Source: an uncultured Roseicyclus sp.
GTDB lineage: Bacteria; Pseudomonadota; Alphaproteobacteria; Rhodobacterales; Rhodobacteraceae
Assembly (NCBI GenBank): GCA_947489665.1
Contig: CANLEH010000001.1
Location: forward strand, 62,001-126,000
Length of the DNA stretch: 64,000 nucleotides
Direction of reading: 5' to 3'
Positions 18,030-26,534 of this stretch are shown here, piece by piece. Below the pieces are notes generated by a model. That model did no database searches, was not told the origin of the DNA, and saw nothing but the letters and a program-made list of their open reading frames with translations. Numbering within the stretch: the first letter of the stretch is position 1; each line of letters starts with the position of its first letter. The translations under genes and the position numbers were made by a program.

Positions 18030-18796
18030 CAACTGTCTCCCGTTGGCTCAACTCGATCCCTGAGTGCCGCTAGTGGCTGTTTGTCGGAGACGACACGGTC
18101 GTACACTGCTTCGACATCGGGCCATTCTGTTCCAAGTATCCGGTCGAGGACACGAGTGCCCAACCCATAGTTCCCGGTATAGCGGCTGTGATGAAGAGCA
18201 TGGTAAACTGTCGATGTCAGGACCGTGCCCTTCAATTTCATGAAGGTCTCGCCGCGGATTTCGTAGTTCGCGTGGCCGAAAGAATTGACGATCAGATAGG
18301 CCGCGAACCAGGCGGCCACGCCGAACCAATTTAGCGGCAGAAACAACCCAACGATTGCCATGCCGCCGATCATTCCAATGTCGAACACTAGCTTTTCGGT
18401 GAACGAAAACGAAAGCGCCGTGAACGGGCTGGAGAGGCGGCTTTTGTGGTGCTCTGCATGGATCCAATGCAGTGATTGAAGGTGGAACGCGCGATGTGAC
18501 GCGTAGTGCCAAACCTCAGCCCAAAGTGCCGTGAATACGAAAGTATACAGGAAAGCGCCCATGCTGCGCTCTTCGAATAGCCCAATCATCAATGCAGCCA
18601 ACAAGAGGATGGCGTGCATTGGCGTGTGCAGCGAGTTTTTGAGCTCCCTTCGAACCTGTGGATCTTTGATCTGGAGATCGTAGATCTGATCCCGTGACAG
18701 GTCGACCTCATATTCTTCAACACACAGCCAGAACAACGCCATCAAATGGCCAATCACGGCCACCAAACAAAGAACCGCAGCTTCCAGCGCCGTCAT
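18029..18796 (-). CDS. Sterol desaturase/fatty acid hydroxylase family membrane protein
   Basis: The protein of about 255 residues belongs to the membrane di-iron fatty acid hydroxylase superfamily. It has four to five membrane helices. The histidine clusters that bind iron are all present: HYASH (HX3H), HAEHH (HX2HH) and HALHH (HX2HH). The ATG at 18796 is preceded by a GGGGG-type ribosome site; the frame stays open for 57 codons further upstream, but that part is low quality and lacks membrane character. It is translationally coupled to the downstream cNMP-acyltransferase. The substrate is probably an acyl chain of a lipid, but it cannot be named from sequence. Confidence 0.85.
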   Translation of the reverse strand: MTALEAAVLCLVAVIGHLMALFWLCVEEYEVDLSRDQIYDLQIKDPQVRRELKNSLHTPMHAILLLAALMIGLFEERSMGAFLYTFVFTALWAEVWHYASHRAFHLQSLHWIHAEHHKSRLSSPFTALSFSFTEKLVFDIGMIGGMAIVGLFLPLNWFGVAAWFAAYLIVNSFGHANYEIRGETFMKLKGTVLTSTVYHALHHSRYTGNYGLGTRVLDRILGTEWPDVEAVYDRVVSDKQPLAALRDRVEPTGDS

Positions 18797-18982
18797 TTCT
18801 TGCCCCCGCCTTAAGTACCCGTAAATGGGCAATAAGTGTCCGATTCGTGCAAGTTCGTTGTTTGGCGAACGGCCTTTGTGGGCAGGCGCGCATAGCCCTT
18901 TGAGCCGTTTAAGGTGACCGCAGTTCCAAGCGACCAAAATGGCTTTTGAAACTTGCGACAGCACCACCTGGAAGGCTTGTGT

Positions 18983-19363
18983 CTAGGACAGGCCGTCCAT
19001 TTCGGAAAACGTGGCCTTCGCCAGTTTGATGGCGTGGTTCGCCTTTGGCACACCCGCATAGATGGCCACATGTAAAAAGGCTTGCATGATCTCATCCCGC
19101 GTCGCACCCGTTTGCGCCGTAGCACGGATATGCATTGGGATCTCATCGAAGTTTCCGCACGCGGCAAGAATAGCCAAGGTCAAAAGCGAACGGTCCCTTT
19201 GCGAAATTGTATCATCGGCCCAAACTGTGCCCCAGGCGCCTTCGGTGATCAGCGTTTGGAACGGTTCGTCAAAGGCCGTTTTCGTCGCTTCGGCTTGATC
19301 TACATGCGCTTCACCAAGAACTGCTCGGCGGACTTCCATGCCTTTCGTGAACTTTTCAGACAT
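18983..19363 (-). CDS. pcaC: 4-carboxymuconolactone decarboxylase
   Basis: PcaC converts gamma-carboxymuconolactone to beta-ketoadipate enol-lactone in the protocatechuate branch of the beta-ketoadipate pathway, in the cytosol. The 126-residue length is usual. Family features are RSLLTLAILAACGNFDEIPMH (active-site region with the conserved Cys and His) and AIYAGVPKANHAI. It lies 13 bases downstream of pobA, which produces protocatechuate, so the two form a small aromatic operon. The other pca genes are not in this window. Confidence 0.9.
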   Translation of the reverse strand: MSEKFTKGMEVRRAVLGEAHVDQAEATKTAFDEPFQTLITEGAWGTVWADDTISQRDRSLLTLAILAACGNFDEIPMHIRATAQTGATRDEIMQAFLHVAIYAGVPKANHAIKLAKATFSEMDGLS

Positions 19364-19376
19364 CTTCCCGTCCCTC

Positions 19377-20546
19377 CTAATAAGGCAAGCCGACGTAATT
19401 TTCCGCCATGGCCTTTTGCGCGCTCGCGCTTGAGCGCAGAAATTCCAAATCGGCGATTTGCATCTTCAGATCAAACTCGGATTGTCCTGGAAAGCGGTGC
19501 ATCAAGGTGGTGAACCACCATGAAAAGCGTTCGGCTTTCCAGACGCGCGCAAGTGCCTTGGCAGAATATTCATCAAGCCCGCTTTCCGACCCGGTCTTGT
19601 AGAATTCCGCCAAGGCGCGATACAGGTAGTTCACGTCTGAGGCGGCTGTATTCAGCCCCTTGGCACCGGTCGGTGGCACGATATGGGCCGCGTCACCACA
19701 CAGGAAAAGACGGCCCCATCGCATGGGTTCCGTCACGAAAGATCGCAACGGCGCAATGGATTTTTCAACCGATGGTCCAGTGACAAGCGCCGATGCCTGA
19801 TCAGGAGGGATGCGGCGTCTCAGTTCATTCCAGAAAGCCTCGTCGCTCCAATTATCCGGCGAGTCGTCCAGATCACACTGAATATAGTACCGACTGAGAT
19901 TGGCGTTGCGCATCGAGCAAAGGGCGAAACCCCGCGAAGAATTGGCGTAAATCAATTCATGATTTACCGGCGGAGTTTCTGACAATATCCCGAGCCAGCC
20001 AAACGGATACACTTTCTCGTAGTCCCGCCGTACCGTCTCAGGGATTGTTTTGCGGCTGACGCCGTGAAAGCCGTCGCAACCAGCGACGAAATCGCATTCG
20101 ATGATGCTGGCCTCGCCGTCCACTTCAAATACAACGGTGGGGGAGGCGGTATTTGCACCCTTAATGACCACGTTCTCGACAGAGTGGATTGTTTGACCTC
20201 CGCTGGCGTCTCGGGCGGCATAAAGATCGCGTGTCACCTCTGTTTGGCCGTAGACAACAACTGGCTTGCCCACATGTTCCGTAAAGTCGACGCGGAACAT
20301 CTCATCACCGAAGGAGATTAGGGTTCCGTCATGGGTAAATCCTTCGGTGTGCAATCGGTCACCGCAGCCTACTTCTTCCAGTAACCCAACCAATCCCTGT
20401 TCCAGAACGCCTGCGCGAATGCGGCTAAGTACGTGATCGCGTGTCTGACGCTCAAGCACGATGGAAGATATGCCCTGGCCATGCAAAAGCTGGGCAAGAA
20501 GCAGGCCGGATGGGCCGCCGCCAATGATTGCGACTTGGGTGCGCAC
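19377..20546 (-). CDS. pobA: 4-hydroxybenzoate 3-monooxygenase
   Basis: PobA is a flavoprotein hydroxylase that uses NAD(P)H and oxygen to turn 4-hydroxybenzoate into protocatechuate. The protein of about 389 residues has the N-terminal FAD fold (VAIIGGGPSGLLLAQLLHGQG), the aromatic-ring hydroxylase DG motif (VAGCDGFHGVSR) and the GDAAHIVPPTGAKGLNTA FAD motif. I chose the GTG at 20546, with an AGGGAG site eight bases upstream, over a start 16 codons earlier. Followed by pcaC; no PobR-type regulator is adjacent. Confidence 0.93.
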   Translation of the reverse strand: MRTQVAIIGGGPSGLLLAQLLHGQGISSIVLERQTRDHVLSRIRAGVLEQGLVGLLEEVGCGDRLHTEGFTHDGTLISFGDEMFRVDFTEHVGKPVVVYGQTEVTRDLYAARDASGGQTIHSVENVVIKGANTASPTVVFEVDGEASIIECDFVAGCDGFHGVSRKTIPETVRRDYEKVYPFGWLGILSETPPVNHELIYANSSRGFALCSMRNANLSRYYIQCDLDDSPDNWSDEAFWNELRRRIPPDQASALVTGPSVEKSIAPLRSFVTEPMRWGRLFLCGDAAHIVPPTGAKGLNTAASDVNYLYRALAEFYKTGSESGLDEYSAKALARVWKAERFSWWFTTLMHRFPGQSEFDLKMQIADLEFLRSSASAQKAMAENYVGLPY

Positions 20547-20611
20547 GTCTAGTCTCCCTTCACGGGACGATAGCGAGTCACCTTGAAACGGCAACAGAAT
20601 TTGGGGTCGCG

Positions 20612-20956
20612 TCAGGCCTGCTTGGGCAGGAAAGCCTCTACAGCGGCGGATGCGATAACCAGGGTTTTCCCAGTGTCTGGGTTGGTTACGTCCAGCCCTC
20701 CGAAGACGGCCTTAACCTCGGCCCGCCCGCGCGGAAGGTTCGCTTTTAGCCTTGCGCAATCCACCTCGCTCGGGGCCTGAACGCCAATCGTGACTTGAAC
20801 GCGCATTTGATCATGCGAAACGCCTGTGGCCTCGAACAGTGGGATGGCGGAATGCCGGATCGCATCCTCAATCGCGCGCGCTGCGGCCTTGGTGTAGTCC
20901 TGACCATATTGGTCATTACCCATGCCCATTTCGATGATAAAACGTTGATCGGTCAT
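20612..20956 (-). CDS. Lin0512 family protein (downstream copy)
   Basis: The 114-residue protein belongs to the Lin0512 family of small proteins of unknown function. It carries the family's opening (FIIEMGMGNDQYGQDYTKAA) and the closing GGLDVTNPDTGKTLVIASAAV. It overlaps the stop of the upstream paralogue by ATGA, and the two may form a heteromer. No catalytic residues can be pointed out. The next gene downstream is pobA, 65 bases away. Confidence 0.8.
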   Translation of the reverse strand: MTDQRFIIEMGMGNDQYGQDYTKAAARAIEDAIRHSAIPLFEATGVSHDQMRVQVTIGVQAPSEVDCARLKANLPRGRAEVKAVFGGLDVTNPDTGKTLVIASAAVEAFLPKQA

Positions 20957-21303
20957 GCTTCGCTTTCCAGATCAAGTGCGACCGAAATTGCAACATTGGC
21001 GATAACGGTCGGATTGCCACCATCCTCACGCGGGACATCCAATCCGCCCTTCCGCGGAACGACGGTGATTTGGCCGTAAGGGAAGATTGAGGCGATCTTG
21101 TCCGCATCAAGGGCCTCCGGCGCTTGGACGCCAACTTCGACCGTGATCTGCATCTCAGTCTTATCCTTGCCGTAAAGTTCAGCCAGGTTAATGGAGTTAT
21201 GCCACAGCGCGTCTTTTACAGCGCGTGTGGCGGCTTCGGTATAGTCCTGCCGGCGCAAGGACGACCCCATACCAAATTCTGTCAAAAGTCGTTTTACCGG
21301 CAT
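20953..21303 (-). CDS. Lin0512 family protein (upstream copy)
   Basis: The protein of about 116 residues is a paralogue of the next gene. It has the matching opening (LLTEFGMGSSLRRQDYTEAA) and GGLDVPREDGGNPTVIANVAI. I chose the ATG at 21303, which has an AAAGGGA site eight bases upstream; the frame runs 15 codons further without one. The pair is translationally coupled. The two copies share the family pattern but differ over most of their length, so the duplication is old. Confidence 0.8.
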   Translation of the reverse strand: MPVKRLLTEFGMGSSLRRQDYTEAATRAVKDALWHNSINLAELYGKDKTEMQITVEVGVQAPEALDADKIASIFPYGQITVVPRKGGLDVPREDGGNPTVIANVAISVALDLESEA

Positions 21304-21356
21304 GCCTGGTTCCCTTTTTCTATTCAGCTCTAACCGATTGTTTATCAACAGACAAA

Positions 21357-21377
21357 CGCCGCCCGTTCCGGGCGGCG
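21357..21377 (-). terminator. Hairpin after the cyclic phosphodiesterase gene
   Basis: A 9-bp GC-rich stem (CGCCGCCCG and CGGGCGGCG, loop of three) lies 22 bases beyond the cpdB-type stop codon on the minus strand. It is followed by a weak T-rich stretch (GTTTGTCTGTT). It separates that gene from the Lin0512 pair downstream. Confidence 0.75.
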
Positions 21378-21399
21378 CTGTAATTGGAACATGTTGGCT

Positions 21400-23355
21400 T
21401 CAGAGCGAGATCCTGAACCGTGCAAATCCGTCAGGACCATCGCCCGCGGGCTCGATCACTACGCCCGGCACATCTTCAGCATAGGTTACGCCAGCGGGCC
21501 CCGTGTCGAACAGAACGGTGGTCCCTTCCATGGGTGCGAAGGTCCAGTTTGCGTCGGCCGAGGGGCTAACAGTGCCCTGTTCAACGATATATCGGACAAT
21601 CACATCACGATTGGTGTCGGGACCCTCGAAGATGATCGTTTCAGGAGAAGCGCCAGGAAAGTTACCGCCGCCGCCAGCTCGATAATTGTTGGTGGCCACG
21701 ATGAATTCTTGCGCGTCCTCGATCGGCGCGCCGTCATAAGCCAGATCAACGATCCGATGCGTGTCAGATACGACTTCGCCGTCGTTGTTGTAGCGCGACG
21801 GCTGGCTCAAATCGATGCGGTAGGTCACCCCGTCAATCACATCGAAATTGTAGGAGGGAAAGTCTGGGTTCAAGAGAACTTGGTCTTCGACGCCCGGTTC
21901 AATCTGATTGAACATGCCGGCACTGCGCTCCAGCCATTCCCTCACCTCGGCACCGGCGATCCGCACAGCGCGCACCGTATTAGGATAGAGGTAAAGGTCG
22001 GCCACATTGCGGATCGCGACGTCGCCTGCAGGAACATCGGTGTAATATTCTGGCCCACCACGCCCTCCGGCCTTGAAAGGTGCTGCTGCGGAAAGAATTG
22101 GCAGCCCTTCATGTTCGGTCCCTTCCATCATCTGCTCGATGTACCAAATCTGTGCATTCGAAACGATCTGTACCGAGGGGTCGTCAGCCACCAGCGCGAA
22201 ATAGGAATGCAGTGGGGCATCCGTACTGCCAACTGCGCGGCGCACATAAGCTAGGGTCGCGTCGTGTTCTTCTTGCACAGCCGCAAGAATAGTCTCGTCG
22301 CTTTCCACAAGCGCCGTGACAGAGCGATCTTCTTCACGACGTGAAATAGGTCGCGCTTCCGAAGCATGGGTCATAACGCGCCAACCCGATCCATCACGTT
22401 CCAGCATCAGGTCGATCAATCCCATGTGGCTGCCCCAATAGCCGCCCATGGCAGCGGGCGTGCCCATAATGGTGCCCGCTTCGACATCGACGCCGGGCGT
22501 GTCGGCATAGTCTGGTCCGGGGAAGACACGGTGATGGTGACCGGTCAGGATCGCGTCAACGCCTTCGATAGCGGCCAACGGGATGGACGCGTTTTCCATC
22601 AAGTCCACAGCCTCTGCACCACCGATGCCGGAATGGCTCAACGCGATGATTATATCAGCACCCCCTTCGCGCATCTGAGGGATCCATGCCTCAGCCGCCT
22701 CAACGATGTCTCGGGTTTGCACATTGCCTTCCAGGTGGCGGCGATCCCAGACCATGATCTGAGGGGGAACAAAGCCGATCAGGCCAATGCGAATTGGATG
22801 GGTCTCACCGGCGCCATCCGTGATCTCGCGGTCGAGGATCACATAGGGATCGAAGAGCAGGCTGTCTTCGGTGGGGCTGCTGCCCAATTCACGGACAACA
22901 TTGGCCAGCACAACAGGGAAATCCGCGCCCTGCATGGAATTCATGAGGAAATCGAGGCCGTAGTTGAACTCGTGGTTGCCAATGGTCGCGCCGTCGAAAC
23001 CGACCGCGTTCATTGCGGTGACGATGGGATGCGCGTCTCCCTCAGACATGCCCCGCTCATAGGCCATATAGTCGCCCATTGGATTGCCTTGGAGGAAGTC
23101 ACCATTGTCGAGCAGAAGCGAGTTTGTGGATTCAGCGCGGACATCGTTGATTAACGATGCAGTGCGGGCAAGGCCGACGGTATCAACCTCCCGGTCGCCG
23201 TAATAATCGTATGGGAAAATGTGCACATGGAGGTCCGTGGTCTCCATGATACGCAAATGTGCTTGTCCAGCCTGCGCCCGGGCCGAGAAAGGGTGAAGGG
23301 CGATGAAACCCGCGGTTGAGGCCAGAAAGGCGCGGCGATCTAGTAGCAATGGCAT
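21400..23355 (-). CDS. cpdB: Periplasmic 2',3'-cyclic-nucleotide 2'-phosphodiesterase/3'-nucleotidase
   Basis: The 651-residue enzyme releases nucleosides and phosphate from 2',3'-cyclic nucleotides and 3'-nucleotides in the periplasm. It has a Tat-type signal (RRAFLAS, residues 7-13) ending near residue 29. The metallophosphatase motifs are in order: TDLHVHIFP, DNGDFLQGNP, GNHEFNYG, HSGIG and GHHHRVFPG. A 5'-nucleotidase C-terminal domain follows (about 370-550, with TNNYRAGGGGNFPG). It is a single gene with its own terminator hairpin. Substrate choice within the family cannot be read directly from sequence. Confidence 0.92.
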   Translation of the reverse strand: MPLLLDRRAFLASTAGFIALHPFSARAQAGQAHLRIMETTDLHVHIFPYDYYGDREVDTVGLARTASLINDVRAESTNSLLLDNGDFLQGNPMGDYMAYERGMSEGDAHPIVTAMNAVGFDGATIGNHEFNYGLDFLMNSMQGADFPVVLANVVRELGSSPTEDSLLFDPYVILDREITDGAGETHPIRIGLIGFVPPQIMVWDRRHLEGNVQTRDIVEAAEAWIPQMREGGADIIIALSHSGIGGAEAVDLMENASIPLAAIEGVDAILTGHHHRVFPGPDYADTPGVDVEAGTIMGTPAAMGGYWGSHMGLIDLMLERDGSGWRVMTHASEARPISRREEDRSVTALVESDETILAAVQEEHDATLAYVRRAVGSTDAPLHSYFALVADDPSVQIVSNAQIWYIEQMMEGTEHEGLPILSAAAPFKAGGRGGPEYYTDVPAGDVAIRNVADLYLYPNTVRAVRIAGAEVREWLERSAGMFNQIEPGVEDQVLLNPDFPSYNFDVIDGVTYRIDLSQPSRYNNDGEVVSDTHRIVDLAYDGAPIEDAQEFIVATNNYRAGGGGNFPGASPETIIFEGPDTNRDVIVRYIVEQGTVSPSADANWTFAPMEGTTVLFDTGPAGVTYAEDVPGVVIEPAGDGPDGFARFRISL

Positions 23356-23522
23356 GACAGTCTCCCGTGTTGATCGTTCACCGGATTTAACCGGTTTCGA
23401 TGACGTTCGAATGTCAGCCAGAGAAAGCGTGGCTGGCGATCCCCAACGCCAGACTCAAGAGCCTATCACGGTTTGCCTCGCGCGCAGTTTGTATGTTTTG
23501 GGTCGGCGAAAACGGGCCGATC

Positions 23523-25499
23523 CTAGACCAACTCTGCGTCCGACATCACTTCGACCAATGCAGGCCCATCTACGGCCAATGCCTCAGCAATTGCACTTTC
23601 CAGATCACCTCGTTCGGTGACCTTTGTCCCATGAGCCCCGCAAAGTCGCGCGAATGCCGCGAACGACGGGTTCACCAAAGAAGTCTCCCACACCGGCCAC
23701 TCGCCTGCGCGCTGTTCCTTGGAAATCTTCCCAAGCTCGTCGTTGTGCAAAAGGATATGAGTGATATCCATTCCATACTTCACGGCAGTCGTCAGCTCCA
23801 TTGCGTACTGCCCAAAGCCGCCGTCTCCGGAAATCGAAATCACTTTACGTCCTCGGAACGCCTCGAAATCCTGCGTGGCAGCCCAAGCCCCCATCGCGGC
23901 AGGAAGCGAAAATCCGATGGAGCCGAGATAACCTGACATCATGACCCGCTGACCCTTGGTTTCAAAATATCGCCCAAAGGAATAGGTGTTGTTGCCCACA
24001 TCTACCGCGATAAGCGCATCTTCCGGAACAAGCTTGGTAAGCGCGTCAAAGATGGCGACCGAATGGATGCCCTTGGAGCCTTCTTCTTTCAAACGGTTCG
24101 TCTTTTCGTCACGCCACATCTGCCAACGTTCGGCCAGATCACTGATCTGATCTTCGGCGTCTGCCGGTCGCGCCAAACGCGGTAAGATGGCATCGCAGAA
24201 CGCGCCGATTTCGCCCCAAACAGGCAGCGTGACCGGGTGGAACTTGCCCAACTGCATCCGCTCGAAATCGACTTGTATGGTCGGTTTCTTCTTTTCGATA
24301 CCGGTATGGTTCGAGAATGACGCCCCCAGCACGATCTGAAGGTCGCATTCGTTCATGAACCAACTTGCAATCGGAGTACCCGAGCGTCCCAGGACACCCG
24401 CCGCGTTTGGGTGGTTGTCGGGGATCAAGCCCTTGCCCTTGAAAGTTGTGACAACCGGTGCGCCAAGCGCTTCGGCCATTGCAATGATCTGGTCCCGTGC
24501 ATCCCAGGCGCCATGGCCGATGATGATCATTGGACGTTTCGAGTTTGAGATCAGGTCCAGCGCGGCGTCCAGGTCCGCATCCGAAGGTTTCACCACCGGC
24601 CCGCTGATGCGACCTTCTGGAGTTGCGGCCTCGGCATCGGATGGGATGGTCTGTACGTCGTCAGGAAAGATCAAATTTGCCACGTCGCGTTCAACAAGCG
24701 CTGTTTTCATGGCGAGCGAAACAAGCTCTGTGTGGTTCGACGAATGTAGCACCGGTTGCGAAAAGCGGCTGACCGCCTCAAAGGCTGATTTCAGGTCGAT
24801 GTCCTGAAAGGCGCCCGGGCCAAACACCTGCGTTTGCACCTGGCCTGTCAACGCCAGAACTGGGGCACGGTCGACCTTTGCGTCCCACAACCCAGTCAGC
24901 AGGTTCGTGGCACCCGGCCCCGCAATCGCAAGGCAGGCGGCAGGCTTGCCGGTCAACTTTCCATAGGCCGATGCTGCAAAGGCGGCCGCCCCTTCGTGGC
25001 GAATGCCGACATAGGCCATTTCGCCATCCGCAACGCGTCGCCGGATTGCATCTGCCAATCCAAGGTTGGAATGGCCCACCATCCCGAAGACGCGCTTGAG
25101 GCCCCAATTTACCATGGTTTCGGCCATTGCGTCGGTCACGGTACGCTCATGGGGTGGCTCTGCCTCAAGCCCGACAAAAACCTCGCCGTCCCGCACTTCA
25201 ACAGGATAGGTCTTCTGCCCCGTGTCCTCGTGTCCACCCGGAGGGGCACCCGTCAGCGGATCGAAGTCCCAGCCGTGCCAGGGGCAACGGATCCAACATT
25301 GGCCTTCTACGCCCTTTTCGATCGTACCCTCACCCAATGGGCCACCTTGGTGCGGGCAGCGATTGTCCATTGCGGCCCATTGGCCGTCGAAATGCGAAAG
25401 ACACAAGGAAGTGGTGCGTGCAGTAACGGTTTTCACACGTCCTTCAGGCAAATCCTCAACGTGACCAACCGAGATCCAGTCCAGTGTTTCATCCGTCAT
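23523..25499 (-). CDS. Rieske [2Fe-2S] domain fused to thiamine-diphosphate enzyme (pyruvate-oxidase-like)
   Basis: The 658-residue protein joins two units. Residues 1-115 are a Rieske domain with cluster ligands Cys48, His50, Cys72 and His75 (CPHQG and CPWHG). Residues about 117-650 form a three-domain thiamine diphosphate enzyme. The catalytic glutamate is in RHEGAAAF, and the ThDP motif runs from GDGG (558) to Asn586. The N- and middle domains look like pyruvate oxidase or acetolactate-synthase relatives. The fusion suggests that electrons from oxidative decarboxylation of a 2-oxoacid pass straight to an iron-sulphur centre; this is inference. It is the last gene of the six-gene unit and overlaps the preceding membrane gene by 11 bases. 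Confidence 0.85.
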   Translation of the reverse strand: MTDETLDWISVGHVEDLPEGRVKTVTARTTSLCLSHFDGQWAAMDNRCPHQGGPLGEGTIEKGVEGQCWIRCPWHGWDFDPLTGAPPGGHEDTGQKTYPVEVRDGEVFVGLEAEPPHERTVTDAMAETMVNWGLKRVFGMVGHSNLGLADAIRRRVADGEMAYVGIRHEGAAAFAASAYGKLTGKPAACLAIAGPGATNLLTGLWDAKVDRAPVLALTGQVQTQVFGPGAFQDIDLKSAFEAVSRFSQPVLHSSNHTELVSLAMKTALVERDVANLIFPDDVQTIPSDAEAATPEGRISGPVVKPSDADLDAALDLISNSKRPMIIIGHGAWDARDQIIAMAEALGAPVVTTFKGKGLIPDNHPNAAGVLGRSGTPIASWFMNECDLQIVLGASFSNHTGIEKKKPTIQVDFERMQLGKFHPVTLPVWGEIGAFCDAILPRLARPADAEDQISDLAERWQMWRDEKTNRLKEEGSKGIHSVAIFDALTKLVPEDALIAVDVGNNTYSFGRYFETKGQRVMMSGYLGSIGFSLPAAMGAWAATQDFEAFRGRKVISISGDGGFGQYAMELTTAVKYGMDITHILLHNDELGKISKEQRAGEWPVWETSLVNPSFAAFARLCGAHGTKVTERGDLESAIAEALAVDGPALVEVMSDAELV

Positions 25500-25770
25500 C
25501 GTGAGGCTCCTCGGTCGGTGTGAAAAAATCGAAGATTTTCTGCAAGATCGTGAGTGAAAGGAAGAACGCGACGACCCAAATCAGCAGCTCATAGGGGGCA
25601 AGGTCGGTGCCGCGCAGCCATCGGGCGAGCAAACCGCCTTGTGGGCGCAAAGCCTCAATCCCGAACAGGCCTTCGCGGTCCCAAAGGCGAAGATCCCAGA
25701 ACCGCGAGATATAGTAGAACCACACACCAAGCGCAGCGCTTAGGCCAAGAAACAGAACGCGGCGGATCAT
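25489..25770 (-). CDS. Small two-helix membrane protein, function unknown
   Basis: The 93-residue protein has two hydrophobic helices (about 4-22 and 58-78) joined by a charged loop (WDLRLWDREGLFGIEALRPQ). The C-terminal tail is acidic. I do not recognise the family. It overlaps the Rieske-ThDP gene by 11 bases and the upstream gene by ATGA, so it is made together with them. It may anchor the soluble enzyme to the membrane. Confidence 0.65.
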   Translation of the reverse strand: MIRRVLFLGLSAALGVWFYYISRFWDLRLWDREGLFGIEALRPQGGLLARWLRGTDLAPYELLIWVVAFFLSLTILQKIFDFFTPTEEPHDDG

Positions 25771-26534
25771 TCGACCACCGTCACAGTGTCAGTATCCACG
25801 GTCAGAACAAGAAGATCGCCATGGCGTGACACATCGCCTTCAAGCGTCACATAGAGCCCAACATAATCCAAAAGGGCAGGTGGAGTTGTCTCCTCACCTT
25901 CGCCTGCAATCAGAAGAAAATCCTGACCCGCAATAGGCTGCGTGGATACGAAAACCGGCGGTACGCCACCCAGCAGACACAGGTTTGCGCAAGCGCGATG
26001 GGCGATCCCACGACCAGGCCGCATGGCACCCGCCTCGCACTTGCCGTCGCAGATCTCGCCCGTGATTTCCCAGCGCCCCAGGGGCTCAGGCGCCGGAATG
26101 TCCGGCACAACACTTTGATCGTCGGCGGCGCGGAAGTTGTTGCCACCATTCAGCTGCAACATATCCAGATCACCGCGTTGCAGAAGAATTCCGGTTGCTT
26201 GCACCAACTGCCCTTCCAAGGCGAGGGCACGGTCAACCGCGCCGTTTTTGCCCTGGCCGGACAACATCAGTGTATGACCTTCGGGGATGGCGTCGGTGCC
26301 TTGCGTCACATGAAGCACCGGCGAAGGTGTCATCTCCAAAACACCGATCACTGTTTGCGGTCCAAAGTCGAACCGCAACCGCCCTTCACCGGGATCATCC
26401 TGGGTCGAGGCGATGGCATAACCCAACACTCCCGCACCCGCAAAAAGGACGAGGCAAGCCGCCAGGAGAAAAAGCCTCAACTCGGGTGGGCACGGCAGAT
26501 ATCCCACGAAAAAGGGCCCTTTGCGATTGCTCAT
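25767..26534 (-). CDS. Membrane-anchored periplasmic protein with two CxxxC pairs, function unknown
   Basis: The 255-residue protein has one N-terminal membrane helix (about 19-43) and an otherwise soluble, probably periplasmic, domain rich in beta strands. A distinctive segment (about 158-196) contains Cys162/Cys166 (CDGKC) and Cys182/Cys186 (CANLC), with the sequence GAMRPGRGIAHRA between them and GGVPPVFVS after. The cysteines could bind a metal or cluster or form disulphides. I do not recognise a named family. It is coupled by ATGA overlaps to genes on both sides. Confidence 0.65.
   Translation of the reverse strand: MSNRKGPFFVGYLPCPPELRLFLLAACLVLFAGAGVLGYAIASTQDDPGEGRLRFDFGPQTVIGVLEMTPSPVLHVTQGTDAIPEGHTLMLSGQGKNGAVDRALALEGQLVQATGILLQRGDLDMLQLNGGNNFRAADDQSVVPDIPAPEPLGRWEITGEICDGKCEAGAMRPGRGIAHRACANLCLLGGVPPVFVSTQPIAGQDFLLIAGEGEETTPPALLDYVGLYVTLEGDVSRHGDLLVLTVDTDTVTVVE

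Noticed and set aside
21391-22254. 287-codon rightward frame opposite cpdB
   Set aside because: Antisense shadow of a gene with all metallophosphatase motifs.
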